This document shows positions 11,848 through 22,214 of a DNA stretch of 64,000 nt, in pieces; position 1 is the stretch's first letter, and each line of letters opens with the position of its first letter. The position numbers and the translations under genes were made by a program. The DNA comes from Lichtheimia corymbifera B2541. Its lineage: Eukaryota > Mucoromycota > Mucoromycetes > Mucorales > Lichtheimiaceae. The DNA lies in NCBI GenBank assembly GCA_000697475.1, contig JNEU01000978.1, positions 62,001-126,000 on the forward strand, read 5' to 3'. Below the pieces are notes generated by a model, which searched no databases, was not told the DNA's origin, and was given only the letters and a program-made list of their open reading frames with translations.

Positions 11848-12335
11848 TGGTGATAGTAAGATAGCTTGTACGGGGCTCATGGTCCACTTGTAAATAAAAA
11901 AAGCGTTGTATATATCTAAATGAGTGATATTCCTTCCACTGCTACTGTGTCATCTGATCTATGCTTTATGCATGATTTACCAAGCTGTTGTCGATGGTAT
12001 CCAAGATGTAACTAACTATATTCAGCCTTGTAGTGCATATCATTAGTGAGATGCTTTTCAAGTTGGAAGGATGAAACTAAAAGTAGTGCTTGCGACGACG
12101 GGATCAATGAAACGAGATTCACATGAACCATGCACACGCAATGATAGCCGTCAAAGTTGAAATGGACCCTTGCAACGACCATTGTTAAATTATGTCATCT
12201 AATGCGATCTGTGCACGCATTGCATGAGAAAAGATTCCAACTCAGTAGTGGCTCTCACTTTTGGCTATTCCGGTAGTCTAAGCAGCATCCAGCCGTGTAC
12301 CGAGTTGATTCCCCCTTTTATTGTGTCATATTCCA
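11848..12335. other. intergenic spacer
   Basis: 3' flank of the KGG gene and promoter of the ribosomal protein gene. I see no further gene or RNA. Confidence 0.4.
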
Positions 12336-12762
12336 ATGGTAAGGAAGAGAATGAAGATATACATCACAAGAATATGGATGGATGGATAGGATAATGGAAT
12401 GGATGAATGGATTGACGTTGTGGATGAATAGGCTAAGCGCACCAAAAAAGTCGGAATCACCGGCAAGTACGGTACCCGTTATGGCGCCTCTTTGAGAAAG
12501 CAGGTCAAGAAGATGGAAATCACTCAGCATGCCACTTACACTTGCACCTTCTGTGGCAAGGTATGACTCAACACCCGATATCAAAGCAACGACGACTAAG
12601 ACGAGTATTATATAGGACGCTGTTAAGCGTACTGCTGTTGGTATCTGGAAGTGCAAGGGTTGCAAAAAGACCTTGGCTGGTGGTGCTTACACTGTTTCCA
12701 CCACTGCTGCCACCACTGTACGTTCTACTGTTCGTCGTCTTCGTGAGATGGTTGAAATCTAA
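12336..12762 (+). CDS. RPL43: 60S ribosomal protein eL43 (L37A / L43)
   Basis: A zinc-ribbon protein of the large ribosomal subunit. The first coding exon is only the start codon: ATG at 12336-12338 is followed at once by GTAAGG, and the intron 12339-12431 ends in ATAG. Exon 2 (12432-12560) encodes [20 protein letters not shown], then [23 protein letters not shown]. Intron 12561-12615 follows. Exon 3 (12616-12762) gives [28 protein letters not shown] and ends RRLREMVEI. The two CxxC pairs (CTFC and CKGC) that bind zinc are present. The length of about 92 residues matches the family. An AATAAA lies at 12778. The gene converges with tropomyosin. Confidence 0.96.
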
Positions 12763-12961
12763 GCTATATCTCATGATAATAAAGCGCTCTTTGGATATAA
12801 CAAAATCATGCCGATACATTACAATCATGCAAAGGTTGGGTGTTTATTCGAATGTGGATGGTATAATGCTATTGATGCTTCTACTTGTATAATCGTAGGT
12901 GTGTGTGTGTGTGCGTGTATAGGGAATAGGAGAAGAAAGGAAGGAGGGCGACAAGACCAAC

Positions 12962-13578
12962 CTAAATATCATCCAATTGAGCATTGAACTCATCCAATTG
13001 ACTTTGCAATTCCTGATTCTTTTGCTTGAGCTCCTCGTTCTTCTTTTCTTGTTCAAAGAGTAAACCTTCCAATTGCTGCACCTTTCGTTCAAAATGCTCG
13101 GCCTTGACATCCGCTTCACGAAAGCTGTTTCAGGGCACATACATTTCGTTAGACGATCCTCATATCACCTTATCCCATCCTCTCCTAAAACACCTACTTT
13201 TTGGTCGTTTCTCTCAAAGCCTTATCCGATGATTCAAGTTCCTGTTCAAGGAGAGTGATCTTGCGTTGTGCCGCGTCGTTTTCCTTCTTCAAATCATCAT
13301 CTTCGTCTTCCAAGCTCTTCAGTTGAGTGATCTTGTCTTGTGCCGTCTCCAAGTCTTCAGTCAAGTGCTTGTTTTGGTTGTTCAAGGAAATGATTTCGTG
13401 ATCGCGGTTCATAACTTCTTCCTCGAGAGCTTTGACCTTGAGTTCCAACTCGTCTGCTCTGGCATTGGCTGCCTCGGCTTCAGCACGAATGCTACTGATT
13501 TTCTTTATGGGCATCTATGAGCTCAAACTGGACGCGTTCAAAGACGACATGCAAACCTACCTCGCGCAATTTGTCCAT
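12962..13578 (-). CDS. tropomyosin (Cdc8-like)
   Basis: A coiled-coil protein that polymerises along actin filaments and stabilises actin cables and rings. Exons are 13561-13578 (MDKLRE only), 13198-13502 and 12962-13124; introns 13503-13560 and 13125-13197 have GT-AG ends. The spliced protein has 161 residues, the same size as fission yeast Cdc8. The start MDKLREKISSIRAEAEAA, the heptad pattern throughout (for example LELKVKALEEEVMNRDHEII), the conserved RETTKK and DVKAEHFERKVQQLE segments, and the end FNAQLDDI all fit the family. A longer frame starting MPIKKISS at 13514 reads through the intron and was rejected, because the 6-residue exon restores the universally conserved N terminus that mediates end-to-end overlap. 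Confidence 0.94.
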
Positions 13579-14108
13579 GGTGATTCAGCAAGAGGAAGGT
13601 TGGGGGAGAGGATATCGATAACAAATGGAACAAAGAAGAAAGAAAGAAAGCTGGAGTCAATTCTCCCTCACACACAATGAAGCGCCCTTATTTCAAAATG
13701 TTTCGACGTGTGCAGCACGTGCTCTTCAAGCATGCCACCCTACTCTACTTGGGCTATGTTCACGTTCTGATGCTGAGACAAAAGACCTTTTTACGGTAAT
13801 CCATGTGGAGAGGTGTTCTTCAGTGCACGGGCCATTATTGAATAACATTGTTGTTGTAAAGGGATCCATACTACACTATATTATACTCTGCTATTACCAG
13901 TCATCATCGTGTTCCTAGCGCATGTGGCACCGTGCCACGGATGTCCGGTGCCGAGAAAAGCTTGTGCGATATTGTGCTCGCATGACCTCCTCCACTAAAA
14001 AACTTCTGTTTAAGGTGTTGCGTCGCTCTATCTCTCTCTCTCTCTCTCTCTTCCTCTCTGCTTCATTCTTTTCCTTCTTCCATCCGTGTCTTTTTTTTCT
14101 ACTCACCC
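13579..14108. other. divergent spacer with CT-rich leader
   Basis: Lies between tropomyosin (-) and the next gene (+). The last ~80 bases before the ATG at 14109 form a pyrimidine tract containing (TC) repeats (about 14030-14107), a typical fungal promoter or leader feature. Short frames here have no support. Confidence 0.45.
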
Positions 14109-14699
14109 ATGTCAACACCATCATCAGCTACAGCTTCACGTAGCAACAGCACATCCACAGCTTCATTATCATCATCATCATCATCCACAACTACTACAAT
14201 CAATAATAACGAGCAGATCAAAACCGTGCTTGCGAGTGATATCAATCATTATCAAATGAATTGGACACCGATGAAGATGTCTCGGCCATCATCACCATCC
14301 TTATCCTTATCCTTGGGCCAATACCTGCTTATCACCATCTCCTATTTGGCTATCATATTGCTCATTGCATTCGTCACCACGTGTCTATTCTGCCTCTTCC
14401 TTGCAATCCGATTACTGGATGACATGATCCATACCGTGGTACCAGAACGCTTGTGGGCAATAGCACGTCGCCGGTTGGCTTCTGTGGACTGGGTTGCTGC
14501 TCTTAGTCGCTGGAGTCTACGTTTAGCAAGTTTGGCAGAGTGGGAAAAAAATCGACGTGCATCATTGTATCCAACATTGAGTAAGCATTTTGCTCATATT
14601 GATGGAGACCGCTTGCATACCTTTTTGTTTTCGCTCACGGGATTCCTCTCTTCTTATACCAACCGACGCACAAGTACAAGCAGTAGCACCACCTCTTGA
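14109..14699 (+). CDS. single-pass membrane protein, unknown function
   Basis: A single-exon frame of 196 residues that I do not recognise. Residues 1-40 are a Ser/Thr-rich low-complexity tail (STPSSATASRSNSTSTASLS). A strong hydrophobic segment of about 30 residues follows at roughly 75-105 (YLLITISYLAIILLIAFVTT). After it comes a basic, amphipathic stretch (PERLWAIARRRLASVDWVAA, then WSLRLASLAEWEKNRRASLY) and a Ser/Thr-rich end. The ATG follows directly on a long CT tract and is the first ATG after it. It looks like a real gene by composition and context, but no function is offered. Confidence 0.55.
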   Translation: MSTPSSATASRSNSTSTASLSSSSSSTTTTINNNEQIKTVLASDINHYQMNWTPMKMSRPSSPSLSLSLGQYLLITISYLAIILLIAFVTTCLFCLFLAIRLLDDMIHTVVPERLWAIARRRLASVDWVAALSRWSLRLASLAEWEKNRRASLYPTLSKHFAHIDGDRLHTFLFSLTGFLSSYTNRRTSTSSSTTS

Positions 14700-14836
14700 G
14701 ACACATACATATACACTTTTCATCCCCTGAATGTGTTATTGATTAATCACTATATACCATCTTTAATAATACATTGAATATTATTTATACCGAATCATAT
14801 ATCTTGGCCCATCGATAACGACTTGTTCCGTATCAG

Positions 14837-15199
14837 ATGGCTGATGTTACATGTCTCACAAATCGAGATTTCCCCACCCTCCACCCATTACCCACATTCC
14901 ACAAAGCTGGATTGTGTATGCTGACAATCCTCCCGCAATTGAATCAAAGATCAACATGTGTGGAAATACCCGCTATTCACCCAACATCATGTGACTTGTG
15001 TCGAACGGTATGTAACCTTTCTCCTTTTTGTGGCATGGCGCATATAGGTGAATGGCGAGTGATAGACATGCAGTTTGAGCCATCACTTTCGATATGTCTT
15101 CGTTTCTTCAATGATGCTTTGATACCATCACACCTCTGTCACTCACATGCAGATGCATACAGGTGGTTCAGGCTGTTGTTGATCCATCAAGAGCAATGA
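14837..15199 (+). CDS. possible small ORF, unknown
   Basis: An open frame of 120 residues starting MADVTCLTNRDF and containing several cysteines (CDLCRTVC). A GT...AG pair at about 15009-15047 could remove 39 nt and keep the frame open, but that is short for an intron here. No domain is recognisable, and the frame could be chance. It is listed because its length exceeds the local background and it sits in a gap between two likely genes. Confidence 0.2.
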   Translation: MADVTCLTNRDFPTLHPLPTFHKAGLCMLTILPQLNQRSTCVEIPAIHPTSCDLCRTVCNLSPFCGMAHIGEWRVIDMQFEPSLSICLRFFNDALIPSHLCHSHADAYRWFRLLLIHQEQ

Positions 15200-15334
15200 G
15201 AAATATTTCACAATGAGAAAGGATTGTTTCAGATCCCATAATTTAACACAGCCATGTGCATATGCATACAAAGACAGGATATCACAGCTAGCAGCACCTC
15301 CTTCTTCTTGCCTTTTTACAATTATTTCTCCCAC

Positions 15335-16364
15335 ATGTCATTCTTGGATGCTTTAAAGGAAACATGGGTTGCTCAAATTGATACCATCCTTCATCGACAT
15401 ATCCCTGAACGCCTAAAAGCTATCGAGTCCAGCATATCACCTGAACACAACAATGCAAAAAAGAGACGCCTTAATCTTGACGTGGTGGAAACTAAGGCAA
15501 TTGAAGAAGCAAGCTATTTGATCCAATACACTGGTCGAGGTCTGTACTATTCCTTTTATTTATCATGTTATCCCACTAACGCTTTCTAGTTTATAAAAGT
15601 AATAGGATGGACTAGGCGAGAAATGCTACAGCTGGATAATCAAGACGACAATGACGAGACTATGATATGCTGCAAAGGTAATCACACACGGAAAGGAAGA
15701 AACCACATGCTCACTAGCAATAGCGATTGCCTCCTAGTTGTTCAGACGGGTGCAAGCAAAGGCGAGAAAGAGAGCAGGGAGATTTTGCGCATGTATGTGG
15801 ACCACCACACTGAGCGGGCCAAGGCACTTAGGTACACACATATACGCACGCACACGAGTGAGCGCTTGCCGTATTATCGTTCCATCACCAACCATCAAGC
15901 ATTCCCTTTTCTATTACAGCAACAAGAAGGAATCCGCTGAAACCGACACACCATGGCAAAGGTATACAACACCAACCAATAAGAATGAACGCATCCCATA
16001 ATGCTTATCATTGTGTATATTCTGTTATAGGGCAATCAACGCTGAAAATGACGCTTATGCAATCGAACTGCATCACGCATTACAGAGAATAGAGAATGCA
16101 TGTAAGATTCATTGATTTCAGCATCATGGATGATCCATTCACGCGTTTTTCTTTTCAAGATATGACATTCTGGGATGCAGCAGTACGCTTATACAAGATA
16201 CGACACGGCAGATCGCGGGTGGCATATGAGTAATCATCATCGATCTAATATGTTATAATGAGCCTCTTTCCTTATCAATGTATAGTAATAGCCAATGTCT
16301 CCCGTCAAGTAACGCAAATGTTGCTACGATTGTCCAGGACTACTTTTTCAGAAAGCTTAAATGA
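15335..16364 (+). CDS. unidentified seven-exon gene
   Basis: A seven-exon model of about 210 residues can be read with consistent phases. It starts MSFLDALKETWVAQIDTILH at 15335, and exon 1 ends near 15540 (IQYTGRG). The next exons encode WTRREMLQLDNQDDND, then VVQTGASKGEKESREILRMY, then NKKESAETDTPWQR, then AINAENDAYAIELHHALQRI, then YMTFWDAAVRLYKIRHGRSR, ending QDYFFRKLK. Introns have GT-AG ends and are 50-110 nt long. The product is soluble, charged and largely helical by composition. I do not recognise the family, and the exon chain is my own reading, so individual borders may be wrong. Transcript data would settle it. Confidence 0.45.
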
Positions 16365-16738
16365 TAGAACCAACGCTGTCTTGATAATCAATATTGGAAT
16401 TCACATTGCATGATCAATGACAATGAAGATGTACTTTGGTAGGAAATTAATGTGTCCTTTTATTCATCATCATGCTTCATAACGATAGGATTTCATCTGC
16501 GTACGATCGTCTTTATTTGCATATTGATAAACAAAGTATTCGATACGACAAATTTCTAGTTTCACATCTACCTAGCCCAGTTCAACACACTACATCAGAA
16601 AGATAGGTGATCGGCATAAAAAACCAGCAGCGTCAGTAATACACGTCATTCCAGGAAAGTACTCCTCCCAGTAAAGCACTTACCATAGACTCAACTACTA
16701 CTTGGATCATGATAGTATCGCTGCTATCTTCCATATCG
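16365..16738. other. intergenic spacer
   Basis: No gene or RNA recognised; likely 3' flanks of the two neighbouring genes. Confidence 0.35.
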
Positions 16739-17029
16739 TTACTGTATCTCGTTCACTGCCATTCGATCATAAAGCTGTCTATAGTCATGCGCTTCCAAGA
16801 TGGGTACCAAATGGCACTCCTTGATGACAACAATAGAAGAACTCTCCAAAGCTGAAATGTCACAATGCTTGAACTTTGCTATTCCATTGCTACACTGAAT
16901 GTCTTGGGTTGTAAATGGTTTGGTGGATGCAGTGGTATTTTCCAACGCGGTTGCCAGGGAAGAAGGAAGCAACGCTGGCACTCCGCTCTCAGCGCACACC
17001 ATTTTATCCCTCCCCATGCCAACCACCAA
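16739..17029 (-). CDS. RPA70 N-terminal-like fragment, partial or degraded gene
   Basis: The frame contains CAESGVPALLPSSLATALE, then CSNGIAKFKHCDISALESSS and IVVIKECHLVPILE. This spacing resembles the N-terminal OB-fold of the large subunit of replication protein A (a 'SDG....LATQLN' strand, a central 'C.v....y....l', and a final '..vvil..leV.' strand). RPA1 is about 600 residues, and no DNA-binding OB-folds or zinc finger are seen downstream, so this is not an intact RPA1. It could be a stand-alone RPA70N-like protein with more exons, since a possible acceptor lies just upstream at about 17040 and a possible donor near 16740, or it could be a relic. The similarity is from memory and weak. 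Confidence 0.3.
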   Translation of the reverse strand: MVVGMGRDKMVCAESGVPALLPSSLATALENTTASTKPFTTQDIQCSNGIAKFKHCDISALESSSIVVIKECHLVPILEAHDYRQLYDRMAVNEIQ

Positions 17030-17395
17030 TTGCCTCTGATGTAGAAAATCATATACTAATTTTCCACTGAAAATAAAGCTCGACTGTACGCATCATATAC
17101 TATCATGGACATACTACGCTTTACTGCTGGGTCATTAAGCAGCATACACATTTCGACGACAACGATATCGGACTTTGCTGCGCAACGAAATCCAGGCCAA
17201 TAATTCAATTGAAATCTCTTTGAGCCCAAATCACTTTTTCCTCACCTCCCCAAATACATTCTCCATGATGGCATTACACTCGTATCAAAATCCGCTGCAT
17301 ATAGAACCTAAATACAGGGCAAACTCCCAATTAGGAATGTGAGTGAAATATATATGTCCGCGCGCACAAAAAAATAAGAAGGAATTAATCCAACG
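17030..17395. other. spacer upstream of tRNA-Lys
   Basis: May contain an upstream exon of the minus-strand RPA70N-like fragment (open stretch about 17050-17190 reading VVVEMCMLLNDPAVKRSM), but this is not certain. Otherwise nothing is recognised. Confidence 0.25.
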
Positions 17396-17468
17396 GCCTA
17401 GCTAGCTCAATTGGCAGAGCGTGAGACTCTTAATCTCAAGGTTGGGGGTTCGAGCCCCCCGTTGGGCT
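17396..17468 (+). tRNA. tRNA-Lys (anticodon CUU), no intron
   Basis: The cloverleaf folds by eye. The acceptor stem is 17396-17402 with 17461-17467 (two wobble pairs), with discriminator T at 17468. The D stem is GCTC/GAGC (17405-17408 with 17417-17420). The anticodon stem TGAGA/TCTCA encloses the loop CTCTTAA at 17427-17433, with anticodon CTT at 17429-17431. The T stem GGGGG/CCCCC encloses TTCGAGC. There is no intron, and no CCA is encoded, as expected in a eukaryote. The B box lies in the T arm (GGTTCGAGCCC). The minus-strand frame that crosses it is only its antisense shadow. Confidence 0.95.
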
Positions 17469-18213
17469 TCAGGATTACCTGCAATCTGCAGGTTCAGCTT
17501 TTTGTTTTTTGTCGGATTTTTCTGATCACGTGACCTACAGGGTTGTCGTTGTTGTGTCGTGTATCTTGTTTTGCGTATCGAGAAATACCGAGAATGCCAC
17601 ACAGGCAAAATAAAGAGATTCGATAACGTTTATTCTTACGCTATGGTGGAGTATTTATAGGTGAAGGCAAGAATGTAATAGGGATATGTGAGCTGTGAGG
17701 TCAAAAGCAAGCAATGTATGCAAAAGAGAAATTAATCCAAGTGAGGATCCGACAGTTGTCATGCTAGAGGTCTCATAATGATTCTGGTTATCCCTACAAC
17801 AATGGCTCATGTATCGATGGTCCTAGCTGTTTGAGCCGTGTGATCCATCAAGACAAAGGTGCACTTTATACATTTTTACATAATAATACCATGATGTTAT
17901 AACGCGTTAGTCAGCTACCAGATCAACAATCCAAATGAAAGCTATATATTCAAAACAAGCAGCAATAAGTGGTTGTTCTTTTACAAAGACGATCTCATAA
18001 TAATACAACCCGGAAGCATAATAACACAATCAACGCGAATACAGAATAGCCAAATGATCATTGTTAGTAGTAGGCAATCAGACAAAAACAACTTATATAC
18101 GAAGGGAGAAAAGGGGTAAAGAAGATTGGGAAATGTGTGAAGGGGATATGTCAAATATACTCTAAGCTTGTAATAACATGCTGGGGAGGATCATTGGTAT
18201 ACAACTGTGCTAT
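17469..18213. other. intergenic spacer after the tRNA
   Basis: T-rich sequence shortly downstream of the tRNA (TTTTTGTTTTTTG near 17499-17511) would serve as the polymerase III terminator. The remainder is AT-rich 3' flank of the transporter, with no gene seen. Confidence 0.45.
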
Positions 18214-20724
18214 TCACTGGATAAGGACGGGCTCTCGTTGCATTTTATCCTTTTCAATGGTTTCGATTGCTTCCGATACTTTTCGGTAGAGGTGATCTCG
18301 GCCAACTAGTTTGAGGATACCAGCCTTTTCAAATAGCTTCATGGGTCGATCCCTTAGTTTGACAAAATAGACCGCCACTTGACGAGCATGGTAGGCTTCT
18401 ACAATCTCAAGCATGATTTGAACAGCACTATGGTAATCATTTTCATTAGGCTTCTATAACTAACTCATCATTGCAGCGCGATTGACTTACCTTGCATCCA
18501 CATAAGGCATGCTGCCAACATCAAAGATGATATAAGAAGAATCACCTAATCGCCGGGACTCTGAAGGATGAATTGACATGTCACCAAACAATTCAAGACG
18601 GCGTAAACGATCCTTGAGTTGTCCGGTATTCACAAAGAAAAGCGGTTCATCGATACGAATGATAAGCACATCTGCAAGGTGCTCAATCTCGTTGGGGTCC
18701 TCATGAATGGGCTTGAATTTGTTGGTTGTGCCCTTGACTCGTCCCTGAATTATATATGATGAGTTTTGGATGCATTATCATTTCTGTCCTTTTGGTGTAC
18801 TTACCATAATGGAGATGCGAGGGTAGCTGGTTTCTTTGATGGTGAGCAAAAGAGACAAGGTGACTGCAATAAGGGTGCCGAATTCCAAAGAGACGATCAT
18901 GGTTGCAATAAACGTCAATGACAGTAAAGCGAGGTCCTTCCATGCACCAATTTGGAAGATAAAGTGCAAGTCTTCAGGAAGTTCAGCGAGCAGTGATAAG
19001 ACGGCGACAAAGATGATAGCAGAAAGCACAGCCTTGGGAAGATAATAAAAGCATGGAAGTAAAAAGAGGATGGCGAGTAAGGCAATGACACCTGCAATCA
19101 ATCCAGCCATTTGTGTACGACCGCCAGCACGATCATTGATTTTGCTCCGGGAAATCTGTAGATGAGGGGTGTCAGTGAAATCCATCACGGGATCCGTTTT
19201 ATGCAACCTACACTTCCAAAAGCAGGAATACCCTGGAAAAGACCACTAGCAATATTGGCTGCTCCAAGAGCTACCAGTTCTCGATTGGGACTGACTGAGT
19301 AGTTGTACTTGTTGGAATATGTCTTTGCAATAGCCACCGACTCAACAAAGCCAATCACAGCAATCATGGCAGAGGTGACCAATAAATCCTTCATGTGCTT
19401 GTTTTGTGGAAACGCTGGAATCGATGGGATCGGGATACCTTTCGCTTCAGTAGCACCCAAAATATCAAGTCCTTGATTTTCCCAATCAAAATAATCGGTC
19501 AGCATGACTGATACAATGACCACGATCAGTGCTTCAGGGAAGAGTTGTAACCATCGTTTGTTGGGAGCCTTGGCTTTGATCACGCGCATGACAAGTAAAA
19601 TGCTCACGGACACAACAGAGACACCTGATGTCAAAAGATGCGAATGTTGGATATTTTGCACCAAGAACACAATGCGGTCGATGCTGGAGGATGCTTCATT
19701 GATGCCCTATCACAAAAGAATCAATGATCCAGCCCACTTTATGCATCACAAGATCCTGTCCCCCTTCTTTCTTACCCAATCAGTGCTCTTGTCCACAAGA
19801 CCCAGTAAAATAATACTTTGCTGTACCATGACCACGAGTGCGACACCAGTAATAAATCCACGTAACAGGGCACGACTCATAAGGCTGTCGAGGAAACCCA
19901 GTCGAAAGATACCAAGCAGAAGAGTAAATAGGCCCACAAACAAGGTCATGAGACTCGCCCAAGCAAGCGGGTCAATAGGATCGCCATTCGAATGCAAGTG
20001 CTGCTGCATTGCAATGGATGAGCCTACCAATAAGGCAAGTGGAGCTTCTGGACCCACAGACATTTGTCTAATCATCAACCACCACGATTGTCAATATATA
20101 CCACCACTCACTCTGTGTGTGTGTGTTGGCTCTTACCTTGACATACCAAAGACTGCATAAGTCATTGCAGGGAAGGCGATACCCATAAGACCATGGATGG
20201 CTTCGAGCTTGCATAATGCTGTTGCGTATGATAAACCTTGAGGAATCAATAGACACGACAATGTCATGGCTGACATGAAATCACCCAAGAAGAGGTTGAA
20301 TGTATAGTGTGGGAGCCACTGAAGGATTGGCAGGTAATACTTTGATCGCCTCTTGAGTAAACCCCAGAAATCTTTGGGTGCATCATCATAAGGTTGAGCA
20401 GACGGCACTAGAAAGAGAGAAAGAGACGGACAAGTTGTTCAGTACACGAGCAATGCAAGTTATGCATGAATGAAAGAGAGAGAGAGTGAGCGATCACATA
20501 CAAGGAGATGCCGTTAAATAACGTGGAATGTGCTCGTCACCAGATAAAAGCACGCGTGTTTCGGACGCATTGGGTGGAAGTGTTTGCTCATCGTCACTGT
20601 CATCGAGATGGAAGGAGCGCGTGCCTATAGCAACATAGATTGGTCTTTTGTTACACGGAGGAGTGCAGTCGGAAGACGATCCGTCAACATGATGAATGTC
20701 AAATACAATACATACTGCCATCAT
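18214..20724 (-). CDS. SulP-family anion (sulfate) transporter with STAS domain
   Basis: A multipass membrane transporter of the SLC26/SulP family, probably about 690 residues after removal of six or so introns. The amino end is acidic and polar (FHLDDSDDEQTLPPNASETR). Membrane segments begin with PILQWLPHYTFNLFLGDFMS and MTLSCLLIPQGLSYATALCK, the classical SulP signature region. GMSRQMSVGPEAPLALLVGS follows, then repeated hydrophobic helices to about 18790. The carboxyl end is a STAS domain (IIRIDEPLFFVNTGQLKDRL, then SSYIIFDVGSMPYVDA, then YHARQVAVYFVKL). Sulfate is the usual substrate, but other anions are possible. The first exon is uncertain: an AG near 20633 could splice in a shorter or different N terminus. 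Neighbouring casein kinase I is on the same strand, 1.5 kb upstream. Confidence 0.88.
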
Positions 20725-22214
20725 TGGAATAAGTCGATAGACCTCGTTCTGATGGTTTCATGGATAAATCACAATGAAAAAGAAGAGACGGGTCGGTGCG
20801 AAAGAGAGGAGGTCAAAGAATAAGAGCAAAAGGGATGCTTCATGCCAATTAGGGTACGCCACTTGCCTTTTATCGGCTGCTTGGTCGTGCCCGCGGAGCA
20901 GCTTTCGGGGGTGTGTGTGTCCAAGAGAGTGAGTGTGTGCGTGTGTGGATGGACCATCAAGAGCAGGAGATCCTATCCCTCCTCCTATAACAACGCAATG
21001 ATCACCATTCACACCTTGTCTTCTATTTTTAAGTTCCATGATATTCCACTCACTCATACTCATCATACAAGTACCGAGCAAATAGGTTAACGGTGCACCT
21101 TTCATTTTCCTCTGACCCACGTTGTGTATGCATATTGACACAATCCATCATGCAACATCACTGGTGATACTCATCATCTTTTTTTATGAATTCATGCATG
21201 CCATCTCCTTATCAACAAAAGTAATCACAATGGAGGATGCTAACTGGTGGGTGGTAGTACACATGTATGTGCACCGATGGCTTCCCGGTACCGATCCATG
21301 ATTGCTTCCTTTTCTTTAACATCATCATAATAAAACAAGGTTAAGGTTACTCATCATCAGCAGCATATCACGTATCGTGCTGATATTATTATACATGGCA
21401 ACCCGATATCATAGCATGTGTCAAGGATGCAGGTCAATGCAAAGACTGCTCGGTGGAATGGTTGTTATTATTCAAGGGTCGTCAAAGGTGAAACAAAGAC
21501 TTTCCATGTGGGGAGAGACAAATAAACACACCCACGTTCTCCCCCAGTTGTTTGTGGCAATATTGCCTTTGTAGGTTGAAAGGTGGGTAGTAGCAGCAGC
21601 AGCAGTGTGGTCGATAATGAATCTATCATCCGGGAAATTGGGGGGGGGTGTCCAAATCAAAGCACATCATTTCGATCCCAATAGGTGCACGTATATACCC
21701 GGTCTGCAGTCGAGATGGCTTGATCATATGACATAGACATCTTTATCTTCTTTTTACTGGAATAGGTTAAAGACAAACCTATTTTCTTCCATTCTCATTC
21801 CAGCTCGTTTTGGAAGAAAAAGAAACAGCCGCTTATTGGTGATTACTATCATGCACCACCACCATCACCACCGCCCACCACATCCTCACGGTTTCTTTTT
21901 ATCATGTGATATACTTGATTGATAATTACAATGAAATGGAATAGTGTGCGTGTGTGCGTGTATATTATATATGATGCAAAAGATTATAAGGAAAAAAGAA
22001 CGATTAGTAAAAAAAAAGAGTAATAGTGAAAACAGAATGGCAATGTTTATATCAAGCAAGCCTTGCTAGAACACAGGTGTAGTATGCAGTGCATGTATAT
22101 ATTCTTCTTTCTCTTCTTGTGTGCGCTTTTTTTTGGTGGTGTGAGTGATTGGGTTGTGTGTGAGTGTGTATATGACATTTAGAAAGTGTGTGTGTGAGTG
22201 GTATGCGAATAATC
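20725..22214. other. intergenic spacer upstream of the transporter
   Basis: 1.5 kb between two minus-strand genes. It contains a short GT/GA microsatellite (about 20908-20946), a G run near 21643-21651 and a (GCA/CAG) run near 21592-21605. Frames in it look non-coding. The transporter promoter is presumably here. Confidence 0.4.

Noticed and set aside
12339..12431. snoRNA inside the first eL43 intron
   Set aside because: The intron holds GGAT-rich sequence but no paired C/D boxes or H/ACA hinge that I can support.
12542..12892. 116-residue + frame overlapping eL43
   Set aside because: Wrong frame through the eL43 exon and intron.
17402..17608. Minus-strand 68-residue frame containing RGARTPNLEIKSLTLCQLS
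   Set aside because: It is the antisense of tRNA-Lys; such 'peptides' are a common annotation artefact.
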